11,715 nucleotides of DNA. Source: Flavobacteriales bacterium. Lineage in GTDB: Bacteria; Bacteroidota; Bacteroidia; Flavobacteriales_F; PHOS-HE28. Made by a program: the position numbers and the translations under genes. Shown one piece after another: positions 1-6,326 of this stretch. Numbering within the stretch: the first letter of the stretch is position 1; the number at the start of each line of letters is the position of its first letter. The notes under the pieces were generated by a model. It ran no database searches. It was given only the letters and a program-made list of their open reading frames with translations, and was not told the DNA's origin. Location of the stretch: positions 1 through 11,715 of the forward strand of contig JADJAA010000007.1 in NCBI GenBank assembly GCA_016704485.1, in the 5' to 3' direction.

Positions 1-601
1 GCCCCCTTTGTTATCTCCTGTTTGCTCGTGTCCTGTAACAATGGTGTAGATGGGAAGATTGAGAATATGTCAGAACAAGTCGAGATTGTCAAAGACCCAG
101 TCAGTACTGAAATCGTCCCACAGTCCTTAAAGTCTAAAATTCCTGAGCCATTTAGAATCGCTGAGTTTAACCGGTTGGACTTTACTTCTGGTGGCAGTCC
201 AGCACAAATTAGAACAGAATTTTGCGATAGCTTGACTACGGGATTTTTTTGGAAACTACTACCTGATTGATAAAGATTTCTCCGATGCCAACGGAAGGCC
301 TGTTGGCGGGATCATTACCGTTCATGTAGTTGGGAAAATGGGTAGTTGGAAGGCAGATGATACAACTCAGACAATTTGGAAGATTCATTTACTATCCGAT
401 GTCATCTCCGTATGGGACTCAATTCATGTTGGACTGACAAGGGAAGAAGTTGAACGCTTTGGAAAAGCCAATGATGGTCTCTGTTTCGACAAAGGTGACC
501 TCGCTTATTCATGTGACTTCAATAGCTTTTCTGCCGATTTCATCTTTAAAGATGACTTCCTAACAGAGTTGACGGTGAGGAGAAATTGTGAATCAGAATG
601 A
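1..601 (+). CDS. Hypothetical lipoprotein, 5' partial, frameshifted
   Basis: The reading frame is open from the left edge and begins inside a hydrophobic signal segment that ends in a lipobox (LLVSC, Cys codon 34-36) followed by NNG, typical of a Bacteroidota lipoprotein anchored through acylated Cys. The true start lies upstream of the window. Frame 1 stops at 268-270, but the frame starting after the seven-T run at 244-250 continues without a break to the TGA at 599-601. With one T removed the protein reads TGFFGNYYLIDKDFSDANGR across the junction and includes a later segment HVGLTREEVERFG, reminiscent of small domains in lipoproteins of unknown function. The break is therefore a one-base indel in a homopolymer, either a sequencing error or a real lesion. 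It is the first cassette gene and its stop lies 6 bp before the first attC-like element. Function unknown. Confidence 0.6.
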
Positions 602-607
602 AGGAAC

Positions 608-637
608 TACCGCCAACAGCACCTAAACGTTGGCATA
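608..637 (+). repeat. attC-like site A, collapsed (lacks the central palindrome)
   Basis: The left half-site TACCGCCAACAGCACCTAAAC matches the left side of site B (TATGCCCAACAGCACCTAAAC), but it runs directly into the right half-site GTTGGCATA at 629. The roughly 107 bp palindromic centre found in site B is missing. In site B the heptamer CTAAACG occurs at both ends of that centre (1031-1037 and 1137-1143), so a deletion between these direct repeats would give exactly this junction. Confidence 0.6.
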
Positions 638-647
638 ATTTGAACAA

Positions 648-1010
648 ATGGAAATTAACCACAGAATTCAGGACAAGTTTTTAGCGGACAAGTATTCGCT
701 TTGGATTGACTTTCCTGACGGCTCAAGAAGAGAAACTGACCACAATGAAGTAGAACTTATTCTGAAAGACACACGATTTATAAGACATGAATTGACAAAA
801 TACAGCTACCTCTATGCAAGTCAACTTTCGTTCGGTGGACATTTAGACAAAAATTATTGGGAATATCTAAAACTACAAGGAGAAATCGGACAACACGACC
901 GAGATGAGTTAGAAGAAGGTGTTTTAGTTGTAATCTATCTCCTATACTCAGAGATTTTTGAAGCTGAAGGATGGTGCTATCTGTACAAAAATCACCTATT
1001 TAAAAAATGA
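648..1010 (+). CDS. Hypothetical cassette protein, 120 aa
   Basis: An intact ATG-to-TGA frame fills nearly the whole unit between attC-like sites A and B, beginning 19 nt after the GTT of site A and ending 6 nt before the next site. The product is soluble and rich in charged and aromatic residues, with no signal peptide, no membrane segment and no motif I recognise. Visible landmarks are the N-terminal SLWIDFPDGSRRETDH, which could be a beta-hairpin, and a C-terminal helical stretch followed by FEAEGWCYLYKNHLFKK. There is no Shine-Dalgarno sequence, as usual in Bacteroidota. Composition is markedly AT-richer than the flanking palindromes and the downstream core genes, which fits a cassette acquired from another source. 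No function can be assigned. Confidence 0.72.
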   Translation: MEINHRIQDKFLADKYSLWIDFPDGSRRETDHNEVELILKDTRFIRHELTKYSYLYASQLSFGGHLDKNYWEYLKLQGEIGQHDRDELEEGVLVVIYLLYSEIFEAEGWCYLYKNHLFKK

Positions 1011-1015
1011 TAAAC

Positions 1016-1152
1016 TATGCCCAACAGCACCTAAACGCCAGCAGGCCCGCTCAGTTCTTCGATCGAAACAGAAGTGGTAAACTTGAATGATCGGAGCTTC
1101 GAGGCTGGTCCCGGAATACCTGTCGGCGTTTAGCTGCTAAACGTTAGCGGTA
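1016..1152 (+). repeat. attC-like site B (full-length)
   Basis: The outer left half is GCCCAAC (1019-1025), which fits the attC R'' consensus RYYYAAC; the right half is GTTAGCGGTA (1143-1152). Between them lie long imperfect arms: GCACCTAAACGCCAGCAGG (1028-1046) pairs with CCTGTCGGCGTTTAGCTGC (1119-1137) with three mismatches. The unpaired bases within the arms resemble the extrahelical bases of attC sites. The right half-site matches the next cassette rather than this one, as expected in an array. Confidence 0.65.
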
Positions 1153-1171
1153 ATTATGTCAACCAATAAAA

Positions 1172-1483
1172 ATGAAAGACTGGAAACTCAAATTACGTTT
1201 CGGTAAGGAAAAGACACCGTACACTCATTTCACAGTTCTTGCTGACGGAATAGTTGGAGAACGTAGGGAGGGTTTTGACTGTAGACCTGGAAAAGCATGG
1301 ATGTCAATGAAAACATGGTCGACATCAGCTGACGAATCTGAGGAAATGATAAGGGTTATAGGGGCACAAATTGGATTTACTGTAACTGGTAAAATACAAG
1401 TTTACAAGACAGAGCCCATTGAAGCTCCCTCTGACAATCCAAAAGGTTACGACATTAATTTTAGACCTTATGACGAAGCATAA
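1172..1483 (+). CDS. Conserved-looking hypothetical cassette protein, 103 aa
   Basis: An intact frame from ATG to TAA begins 29 nt after the GTT of site B, and its stop codon overlaps the terminal complementary stretch of the cassette (1479-1494). The product is a small soluble protein starting MKDWKLKLRFGKEKTPYTHF. It has a central segment with GFDCRPGKAWMSMKTWS and a segment IGAQIGFTVTGKIQVYKTEP that looks like consecutive beta-strands, ending in a Pro/Asp/Asn-rich tail. There is no signal peptide, membrane helix or catalytic motif. The regular alternation of strands and the intact frame suggest a real, selected protein. I have an impression that similar short proteins occur in Bacteroidota cassette-like regions but cannot verify it. 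The function is unknown. Confidence 0.72.
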   Translation: MKDWKLKLRFGKEKTPYTHFTVLADGIVGERREGFDCRPGKAWMSMKTWSTSADESEEMIRVIGAQIGFTVTGKIQVYKTEPIEAPSDNPKGYDINFRPYDEA

Positions 1484-1484
1484 C

Positions 1485-1612
1485 TACCGCTAACATGCTC
1501 GTGCCGCAAACCGCCCTCGTCCCGTTGCCAACTCCCGTTGAGGGGTGTTACTTTTCGTACAGTAACAAGATCAGGAAAGGCGGTCTGCGGCAAGCGCAGG
1601 CCCGTTACCACA
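1485..1612 (+). repeat. attC-like site C
   Basis: The left half is TACCGCTAAC (1485-1494) and the right half is GTTACCA (1604-1610). The inner arms are GCCGCAAACCGCC (1503-1515) and GGCGGTCTGCGGC (1579-1591), complementary at 12 of 13 positions with one mismatched base. The site is strongly similar over its whole length to site E (2332-2458), including the loop, so the two are copies of one site family. Both differ from the family of sites A and B. Confidence 0.65.
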
Positions 1613-1773
1613 CGCTACTTACAAGGCATCGTGAACCCCATGGACAACTTGGACACTCCCTGACGGCTTTACCGTCATAACATTCGCAAAACCACCCCCA
1701 ATTGATCGATAGTGCGAAGATCTGAGGCCGCTCATACTTTCGGCGATAAACGAAGATCTTCGTCTACCCAACG
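1605..1773. other. Gene-free cassette unit (169 bp)
   Basis: Between the GTT of site C and the GTT of site D there is no credible coding frame: the longest ATG-started plus-strand frame inside the unit, at about 1639, has only seven codons. Its start (GTTACCACACGC) and its end (GTCATAAC) are not complementary, unlike units 2, 3 and 5. It may be two cassettes fused by a deletion, or an ordinary gene-less cassette. Confidence 0.4.
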
Positions 1774-1782
1774 TTATGGCAC
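1673..1782 (+). repeat. Atypical attC-like site D with hairpin
   Basis: The left half GTCATAACATTCG (1674-1686) resembles CCATAACATGCG of site E, and the right half is GTTATGGCAC (1773-1782); CATAAC pairs with GTTATG. A hairpin lies near the right end: CGAAGATCT (1715-1723) pairs with AGATCTTCG (1754-1762), with GCCG/CGGC (1727-1730, 1741-1744) closing a ten-base loop. The long unpaired stretch between left half and hairpin is unusual, so the boundaries are uncertain. Confidence 0.4.
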
Positions 1783-1797
1783 ATTAAAAGAGAGTAC

Positions 1798-2330
1798 ATG
1801 AGATGGAACTTACATCTTACATGGATTGCTAGTGCATTTATTTTCATTAATCTTCTATTTGCGTTGCACGCCAGCACTATGACAGGCGGAACGTCATTGA
1901 TTTATTATGCAATGGTTTTCCCCCTCTTTTGGGGACTGACGTTGATATTCGTGAGTTTCAAAGCGTATAAGCTAAGAGAAGTGTGGTTTAGTAAGGATTT
2001 TAGAATTTCGACTTTGATTCTTCTACTCTTTTGCACACCGTTACCTCTTTTTGCATTTACTGAACTTACCAAACCTGAAATGACTAGGTCAGGAACTGAT
2101 TATTGGTCAAGGAATGGAGAGACTTTAAAGATTGAAACTTGGGTGTATGAACCAGGTAGAGTGGCTATTAATAAATATTGGATCCTTCCCAGTGAGAATT
2201 GGATTAATACAGATGAATCAGGTTTCCAAAGGATTCAACCTGGATTTATTTGGACAAAGCAGGTGATACTCTCAAGACGGAGAAATATAAAGATGATAAA
2301 CTTATAGTGACACGGAATTACCAAGAATAA
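1798..2330 (+). CDS. Hypothetical three-TM membrane cassette protein, frameshifted near the C-terminus
   Basis: The ATG at 1798 follows the GTT of site D by 24 nt. Three hydrophobic segments are visible at about residues 8-25, 33-54 and 70-87, followed by a soluble C-terminal region. As sequenced, the frame runs to a stop at 2305-2307 with an unnatural basic tail. If one T is restored in GGTTTCC (2221-2227), the frame instead reads SGFPKDSTWIYLDKAGDTLK and continues to the TAA at 2328-2330, which lies immediately before the cassette-end half-site, as in the neighbouring cassettes. The extracytoplasmic domain then contains two similar stretches (GETLKIE and GDTLKTEKY). I infer a one-base loss in the sequence; the intact protein would have about 177 residues. 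No family recognised. Confidence 0.62.
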
Positions 2331-2331
2331 C

Positions 2332-2458
2332 GTGCCATAACATGCGTTTGCCGCAAGCCGCCCTCGTCCCGGTGACAACTCCCGTTGAAGCATGATAACT
2401 TCGTCCAGGAACAAGATCACGAAAGGCGGCCTGCGGCAAGCGCAGGCCCGTTAGAACC
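2332..2458 (+). repeat. attC-like site E, last of the array
   Basis: The left half is GTGCCATAAC (2332-2341), fully complementary to the start of its own cassette (1773-1782). The right half is GTTAGAACC (2450-2458). The inner arms GCCGCAAGCCGCC (2350-2362) and GGCGGCCTGCGGC (2425-2437) pair at 12 of 13. The site is nearly the same as site C. No matching terminal sequence (GGTTCTAAC) was found downstream, so the array appears to stop here. Confidence 0.65.
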
Positions 2459-2487
2459 TACCTGAAATTCATTCGGAGTCCGCCACG

Positions 2488-2763
2488 ATGAAGATCAATA
2501 AGGTCCTGTCATTTACGCTCTCGGTCGCGTCGATCTACTTCGTGTTGGGCAACATGGTCGGTTACGGCATTTCCAAAGGCAGCGTTGAAGTGGATGGCAT
2601 TCTCTACTACCTCTTCTTGCCATACACGCTCACTTGGGGCCTGGCCACCATGGTCGGATTTGACTGGTTTGCGCTAACCTTTATCGTCTTGGCCTTGTTG
2701 CTTTCCATGATGTTGTTCTTTCCCATAGGACTGTACTTGGTGGATAGGAACGAAGAGCAGTGA
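2488..2763 (+). CDS. Small hypothetical membrane protein, 91 aa
   Basis: An intact frame from ATG 2488 to TGA 2761-2763 encodes a small hydrophobic protein. Membrane segments are likely at about residues 7-27, 39-57 and 61-84, with a short charged C-terminal tail (VDRNEEQ). There is no signal peptidase motif, and no catalytic or metal-binding pattern stands out. It begins 37 nt after the right half of the last attC-like site, so it could be the gene of a further cassette whose distal site has been lost. However, its base composition and codon use look like the core genes to the right rather than the AT-rich cassette genes. It lies about 70 bp upstream of the first SnoaL copy on the same strand. 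Function unknown. Confidence 0.62.
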   Translation: MKINKVLSFTLSVASIYFVLGNMVGYGISKGSVEVDGILYYLFLPYTLTWGLATMVGFDWFALTFIVLALLLSMMLFFPIGLYLVDRNEEQ

Positions 2764-2818
2764 ACAGAGCAAAACAGAGGGCCTCTTTTCTGGATGGAGC
2801 GGTCGATCTGTTCGAAAC

Positions 2819-2826
2819 TACCTTCG
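2819..2826 (+). promoter_or_regulatory. Possible -7 element, one mismatch (TACCTTCG)
   Basis: TACCTTCG lies 7 nt before the ATG at 2834 and differs by one base from the Bacteroidota -7 consensus TAnnTTTG. The position relative to the start resembles the TACCTTTG of dnaJ. No -33 TTTG element was seen. Confidence 0.3.
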
Positions 2827-2833
2827 TGCACCC

Positions 2834-3192
2834 ATGACACAAGACAACAAAGCCATCGCCACAAATGGTTCGCGGCTTTCAACGCGCACGACCTTGATGC
2901 CTTGTTGGCGCTTTACAAGGATGATGCGGAGCACTACAGCCCGAAGCTGAAAGTGCACCAACCCAAGACCAACGGTTGGGTGCGCGGCAAGAAGGCCTTG
3001 CGTGGATGGTGGCAAGATGCTTTTGATCGCTTGCCGGAACTGCGGTATGAAGTGATGGGTATGAACACGGATGAGGAGCAGGTGTTCATGGAATACATCC
3101 GGCATGTGCCCGGCGAGGACGACCTGCGGGTTGGCGAGGTGTTGGAGATCCGGGACGGCATGATCGTGGGGTCGCGGGTTTATCACGGATAG
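2834..3192 (+). CDS. SnoaL/NTF2-like protein, copy 1 (frameshift near the start)
   Basis: This is a small NTF2-fold protein of the SnoaL-like group, which usually act as ligand-binding or isomerase-like domains; no substrate can be inferred. Family features are the N-terminal helix with FNAHDLDALLALYKDDAEHY, the GWVRGKKALRGWWQDAF helix and the C-terminal strands ending RDGMIVGSRVYHG. The apparent frame opens upstream at 2794, but the natural start is ATG 2834, reading MTQDNKAIAT. Adding one A to the run at 2863-2865 joins it to KWFAAFNAHD, giving a normal 119-residue protein. The 2794 start and its odd N-terminus are therefore probably artefacts of a one-base loss. A second copy lies at 5104-5448; the two differ at 16 of 312 aligned bases, 14 of them silent, which indicates long-term selection on the protein. 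Confidence 0.72.
2881..3192 (+). repeat. Segmental duplication, left copy of the SnoaL part
   Basis: Positions 2881-3192 align without gaps to 5137-5448 (offset 2256). There are 16 substitutions, only two of which change the protein (Arg to Gln and Asn to Ile). Similarity stops just upstream of the shared TTCAACGCG and at the stop codon. Confidence 0.9.
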
Positions 3193-3208
3193 CGGCCTGC
3201 GGGCTGGT

Positions 3209-3252
3209 TACCTTTGCGTTTGAATGGCGACCGACTATTACAAGACACTCGG
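3209..3252 (+). repeat. Duplicated dnaJ promoter and first codons (remnant)
   Basis: The 41 bases at 3209-3249 are identical to 6312-6352, covering the TACCTTTG promoter element and the dnaJ start MATDYYKT. One C/T difference follows, then two more shared bases, and the similarity ends. The ATG at 3224 opens a 21-codon frame that stops at 3287-3289, so only a minigene remains. The stretch 3253-3382 up to the next gene end shows nothing recognisable except a weak hairpin (CGTAT/ATACG near 3340-3355). Confidence 0.85.
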
Positions 3253-3382
3253 GAAATGTAAGGGTGCGAATACAACAAGGAAACGCTAGTCCCAAAGACG
3301 AATAATAGCTCGGTCTTCTTGAGATAACTTCCAGAAGTACGTATTGGAGCATACGATAGGAAACTGTACTACCGAAACTGAA

Positions 3383-4977
3383 TTACTGCTTCACTACCAA
3401 TTTGTTGAGCATAGTTTGTCCGGTACTGCACTGTATTGTATACAAGCCAACGGGGACTGCATCGTCGAATTCGAAATGTAGCTGATGCTCACCCGCAGGG
3501 AGCGAGATGTTCTGGAGCAGTTGGCGCACTACCCGTCCCGTAGCATCTACCATGCGAATGTCCACCCTCTGTAGGTACGACAACGTGCACGTAATGGTCA
3601 CGTGGTCCCGGATCGGATTTGGACTGATAAGAAGCCCCCCTACGGCTGAATGTGTTTCTTCGACCCCAACCTTGGTCTGCCCAGTGTGAAGGCGGATCAC
3701 TGCCATACCTGTAGTATCAGCAGTAGCGTTGCCTGCCAACAAGACTTTTCCATCTGGTTGCAAAGCGATCGACCGACCGATGCAATATGACCCGACCACG
3801 GGTATGATAGCCAGACCATCATCAGAGAAACCAGTATCCAACGTACCGTTGCTCGTGAGCATGGCAACCATGAACACACCATCAAGAGCGCTGCCCAGGA
3901 GAATGCGATCATCGGAACGAAGGATCAGTGACAGGCCAAAACCGTTGATCACTGTTGCCACCGCTATTGAACCCGCCGTGCCGAATGATCCATCGATGGA
4001 GCCGTTACTACCAAATCGGGCAACGAGCATGTCCCTGACGGGCAAGAAAGGATCAACGCCCCTCACAAATCCTGCCACCACAATGCTTCCATCCTGTTGT
4101 AAGGCAACCGATGTGGCGAACTCATCCCCAAATCCAAGAACGAAATCGTAGGCGACGATGCCACCATTTCCGAAGCTCGGATCAAGCACGCCGTCTACGG
4201 TATATCGGGCGAGCAAATAGGCCGAACTGCCACTCGGACCTGTCGTATTTCCAACGCAAACAATACTACCATCGGGCTGGAGCACAATGGCATTGAAGCC
4301 AGCACCAGCGGGCTGTGCATCAATAGATATTCGTCCATTTGTCCCGAACGAAAGGTCTGGTGAGCCATCGGCCAAGTAGCGCGCCAAAATGCCATGGTTG
4401 TTGAAACCATTGAAAATTCTACCGGCTGTCAAAATGCGGCCATCGGGTTGGATCGCTACAGCATTGTACCTATCATATTGACCAGGACTGCTCTCCCGTC
4501 GTATACCGTTCGTGGCGAAACTGTCGTCAAGCGAGCCATCCGTGTCGTACCGGATCACAACTGCATGCTCTAGCGTTTCGGGGACCAAGGACAGCGAGTA
4601 TCCCACGGCCATGATCCTGTCGTCGTCCTGTAAGGCAATGCCTTGAATACTCTTCTGCGTATCTGAAAATCCGGCCACCCGTGATGAACTCGACCGTCGG
4701 TCCCAAAGTTGGAGTCGCGTGAGCCATCCGGAAGGTGCCGGACCAATGAGAAGTCCCAGTGGTCACTATACGTGGAATGGCCACCAACTACGATCCTGCC
4801 ATCAGGCTGTACGACGATCCCATATCCTTCCGAAAAGTTATTATCGTTCGGGAAAGCAGTGACCGCAAGGCCATCCACCCCAAAGGAGAGATCAAGGTCG
4901 CCCGGTTGTTGGGCCTTGACCACCGAACAGCATAAGCAGGTGCAAACCACGACAACGACCAGTTTTGCTATAGTCAT
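3383..4977 (-). CDS. Secreted delta-60 repeat propeller with T9SS sorting domain, one frameshift
   Basis: The protein starts at ATG 4977 with a signal peptide (hydrophobic VVVVVCTCLCCSVV, cleavage likely after VKA). Seven delta-60 type units follow, each with a D-x-S-F-G-x-x-G signature and a PDGRI.V.G strand (for example PDLSFGTNG, LDPSFGNGG, IDGSFGTAG), predicted to fold as a beta-propeller. The last 80 or so residues (SPNPIRDHVTI ... GLYTIQ ... LNKLVVKQ) form a type A T9SS C-terminal sorting domain, so the protein is probably exported through the outer membrane and anchored or released. The frame breaks near 4684-4686: the upstream part continues to a spurious stop at 4570, while the main frame resumes as RVAGFSDTQ, consistent with one lost base. 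The gene is convergent with SnoaL copy 1 and divergent from copy 2. Ligand unknown. Confidence 0.85.
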
Positions 4978-4995
4978 CTATATTGGGGTTAGCTA

Positions 4996-5003
4996 CAAAT
5001 ATA
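4996..5003 (-). promoter_or_regulatory. -7 promoter element TATATTTG of the propeller gene
   Basis: Read on the minus strand, TATATTTG matches the Bacteroidota -7 consensus TAnnTTTG and lies 18 nt before the ATG at 4977, implying a very short leader. A -33 TTTG at the usual distance was not seen. Confidence 0.5.
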
Positions 5004-5103
5004 GGTCCCGATCAATTTTCGCCTTCGTATTTGTTCGGGTTCCGAATACGCCTCGTTCTTTAAAACTTCATAACATCATACGATGGAGCGCTGTGGCCGC
5101 AAC

Positions 5104-5448
5104 ATGGACAGAAAAGGCCACTCCTCCCCAGCCTTCAACGCGCACGACCTTGATGCCTTGTTGGCGCTTTACAAGGATGATGCGGAGCACTACAGCCCAA
5201 AGCTGAAAGTGCACCAACCCAAGACCAACGGTTGGGTGCGCGGTAAGAAGGCTTTGCGTGGGTGGTGGCAAGATGCATTCGACCGATTACCGGAACTGCA
5301 GTATGAAGTGATGGGTATGATCACGGATGAGGAGCAGGTGTTCATGGAATACATCCGGCATGTGCCCGGCGAGGACGACCTGCGTGTGGGCGAGGTGCTG
5401 GAGATCCGGGACGGGATGATCGTGGGTTCGCGGGTTTATCACGGATAG
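5104..5448 (+). CDS. SnoaL/NTF2-like protein, copy 2 (altered N-terminus)
   Basis: This copy has an intact frame and the same NTF2-fold features as the gene at 2834, from AFNAHDLDALL to SRVYHG. The frame could open at ATG 5083 or 5104. I prefer 5104 because MDRKGHSSP leads directly into the conserved domain and because it has an exact 14-base match (CATGGACAGAAAAG) to the start of the next gene at 5480-5493. Compared with copy 1, the first 14 residues (up to KWFAA) are replaced by about ten unrelated ones, so part of the first helix is changed. This looks like a breakpoint of the duplication, or a chimera with a relative of the downstream gene. The 14 silent versus two amino-acid changes relative to copy 1 suggest the domain has been under selection. 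Ligand or reaction unknown. Confidence 0.75.
   Translation: MDRKGHSSPAFNAHDLDALLALYKDDAEHYSPKLKVHQPKTNGWVRGKKALRGWWQDAFDRLPELQYEVMGMITDEEQVFMEYIRHVPGEDDLRVGEVLEIRDGMIVGSRVYHG
5137..5448 (+). repeat. Segmental duplication, right copy of the SnoaL part
   Basis: This is the gap-free match to 2881-3192. In this copy a complete membrane-protein gene (5481-6296) and a complete dnaJ follow. In the left copy the SnoaL gene is followed within 20 bp by the dnaJ promoter remnant. Confidence 0.9.
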
Positions 5449-5480
5449 AGCGACTTTCCTTTTGATATTTGCATCGACCC

Positions 5481-6296
5481 ATGGACAGAAAAGCACATGT
5501 GGAGTGGTGTGAGAACTGCACACGCAGAAAGCCGGATCTGGAAGTCGGTTTGATCTGCGGTGCGACTGGCCGCATCGCCGACTTCGAAAAGACCTGTCCC
5601 ATTTTCGATATGGATACGGTGGCACATCAAGAGAACTTCAGGCAGTTCTTCAAGCGCAACAGGACCGTATTCTCAAGTAATGCCGCTGGAGAAGTATCCA
5701 GCACTTCGAAAACCAGGGCGAGATCCGACACAGTCGCGAACCTCCCAGAAATTATGCTGATCAAGAACAGTCGATATGGTGGGAGAATGGGTCTGTTCGT
5801 ATTTCTCAGCATCCTCGGCTTGGTCGTGATCCCATTCCTAAAACCAAGTATTCTGGAGAGTACTAGAGGTCTGATCATGCTCTCGATACTACCAGCAATT
5901 CTCATGCTATTCCTAGCACGATCGATCTTTGATCGAAGCGCGAAGATCACGCTATCCTCTTTCGGGATACAGCTCCATTCGGGGCTTTATTATCCAGCAC
6001 AGGGCATTGCTTCCTTGATCGAGGCGAATGGTAATGAGTCTAGTGCATCGAAGAAGTTCGCAATAGAAATGAGCCTGATATCGCATATAAAACAAAGTTC
6101 GCAGCCTCCATCTCCATGGAATAACGCTGCAACCTTGCTATCAGAAGAAGGAGATCAGTTCCCGGTTGTTTCCTTGATCGTGAAGTCGTTCAATTCAGGT
6201 GTAAGCGTGATATCGATCGATCAGCTGGAATACTCGCCGAAGCGGATCGCGCATTTGATCGAGTTGTACAAAGAGAAAGGAACCTCGCAAGAGTGA
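5481..6296 (+). CDS. Hypothetical membrane protein with N-terminal four-cysteine motif
   Basis: The ATG at 5481 is chosen over an upstream TTG at 5469. The first 50 residues contain four cysteines in the pattern WCENC ... GLICGATG ... FEKTCPIFD, which resembles a small zinc-binding ribbon found at the N-terminus of various Bacteroidota membrane proteins; metal binding is inferred, not shown. A basic, Ser/Thr-rich linker follows. Two adjacent hydrophobic helices lie at about residues 102-120 and 125-146 (LFVFLSILGLVVIPFL and LIMLSILPAILMLFLA). A C-terminal soluble domain of about 120 residues begins KITLSSFGIQLHSGLYYPAQ and ends in a helix, VLIE-like, SPKRIAHLIELYKEK; it could be PH-like. The 272-residue frame is intact. 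It lies between SnoaL copy 2 and dnaJ and has no counterpart after SnoaL copy 1. Function unknown. Confidence 0.72.
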   Translation: MDRKAHVEWCENCTRRKPDLEVGLICGATGRIADFEKTCPIFDMDTVAHQENFRQFFKRNRTVFSSNAAGEVSSTSKTRARSDTVANLPEIMLIKNSRYGGRMGLFVFLSILGLVVIPFLKPSILESTRGLIMLSILPAILMLFLARSIFDRSAKITLSSFGIQLHSGLYYPAQGIASLIEANGNESSASKKFAIEMSLISHIKQSSQPPSPWNNAATLLSEEGDQFPVVSLIVKSFNSGVSVISIDQLEYSPKRIAHLIELYKEKGTSQE

Positions 6297-6311
6297 GCGG
6301 TATTGCCCATG

Positions 6312-6319
6312 TACCTTTG
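6312..6319 (+). promoter_or_regulatory. -7 promoter element TACCTTTG of dnaJ-cbpM
   Basis: TACCTTTG is an exact match to the Bacteroidota -7 consensus TAnnTTTG. Only seven bases separate it from the dnaJ ATG at 6327, so the transcript is predicted to be leaderless or nearly so. The same element with its downstream sequence is duplicated at 3209-3216. Confidence 0.6.
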
Positions 6320-6326
6320 CGTTTGA

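Larger units (their letters stand above)
1..2458 (+). mobile_element. Integron-like gene cassette cluster (CALIN-like, no integrase in window)
   Basis: This is a head-to-tail series of small plus-strand genes, each followed by an imperfect palindrome with a conserved GTT at its right end. Taking the cut as G/TT, the units are: unit 1 ending at 629, unit 2 at 630-1143, unit 3 at 1144-1604, unit 4 at 1605-1773, unit 5 at 1774-2450. The start and end of a unit are complementary, as in integron cassettes where the two half-sites derive from one circular attC. Unit 3 starts GTTAGCGGTAATTATG and ends CATAACTACCGCTAAC (15 of 16 complementary). Unit 5 starts GTTATGGCAC and ends GTGCCATAAC (10 of 10). 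Unit 2 starts GTTGGCATA and ends TATGCCCAAC (one bulge). Genes are AT-rich and sites GC-rich. No tyrosine recombinase is present, so the integrase may lie outside the window or be absent. Integron assignment is inference from this architecture. Confidence 0.72.

Noticed and set aside
1495..1680. Plus-strand frame of 61 aa over attC-like site C
   Set aside because: It is made of palindrome sequence and runs into the gene-free unit; its copy in site E is not open in the same way.
2235..2420. Minus-strand frame over site E and the end of the three-TM gene
   Set aside because: It is a shadow across the palindrome and the plus-strand coding region, with no protein-like features.
1..2458. Interpretation as CRISPR or as simple dispersed palindromes
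   Set aside because: The repeats are long, few, diverged and separated by genes, and their outer bases match the start of the same unit, which fits cassettes and not CRISPR.
2794..2833. Upstream start of SnoaL copy 1 (MERSICSKL...)
   Set aside because: The natural N-terminus MTQDNKAIAT from ATG 2834 joins the domain after restoring one A; the extension does not look like a SnoaL N-terminus.
3729..4151. Plus-strand frame of 140 aa inside the propeller gene
   Set aside because: It is antisense to well-defined delta-60 repeats and rich in Pro/Ser/Arg, as expected for the complement of these repeats.
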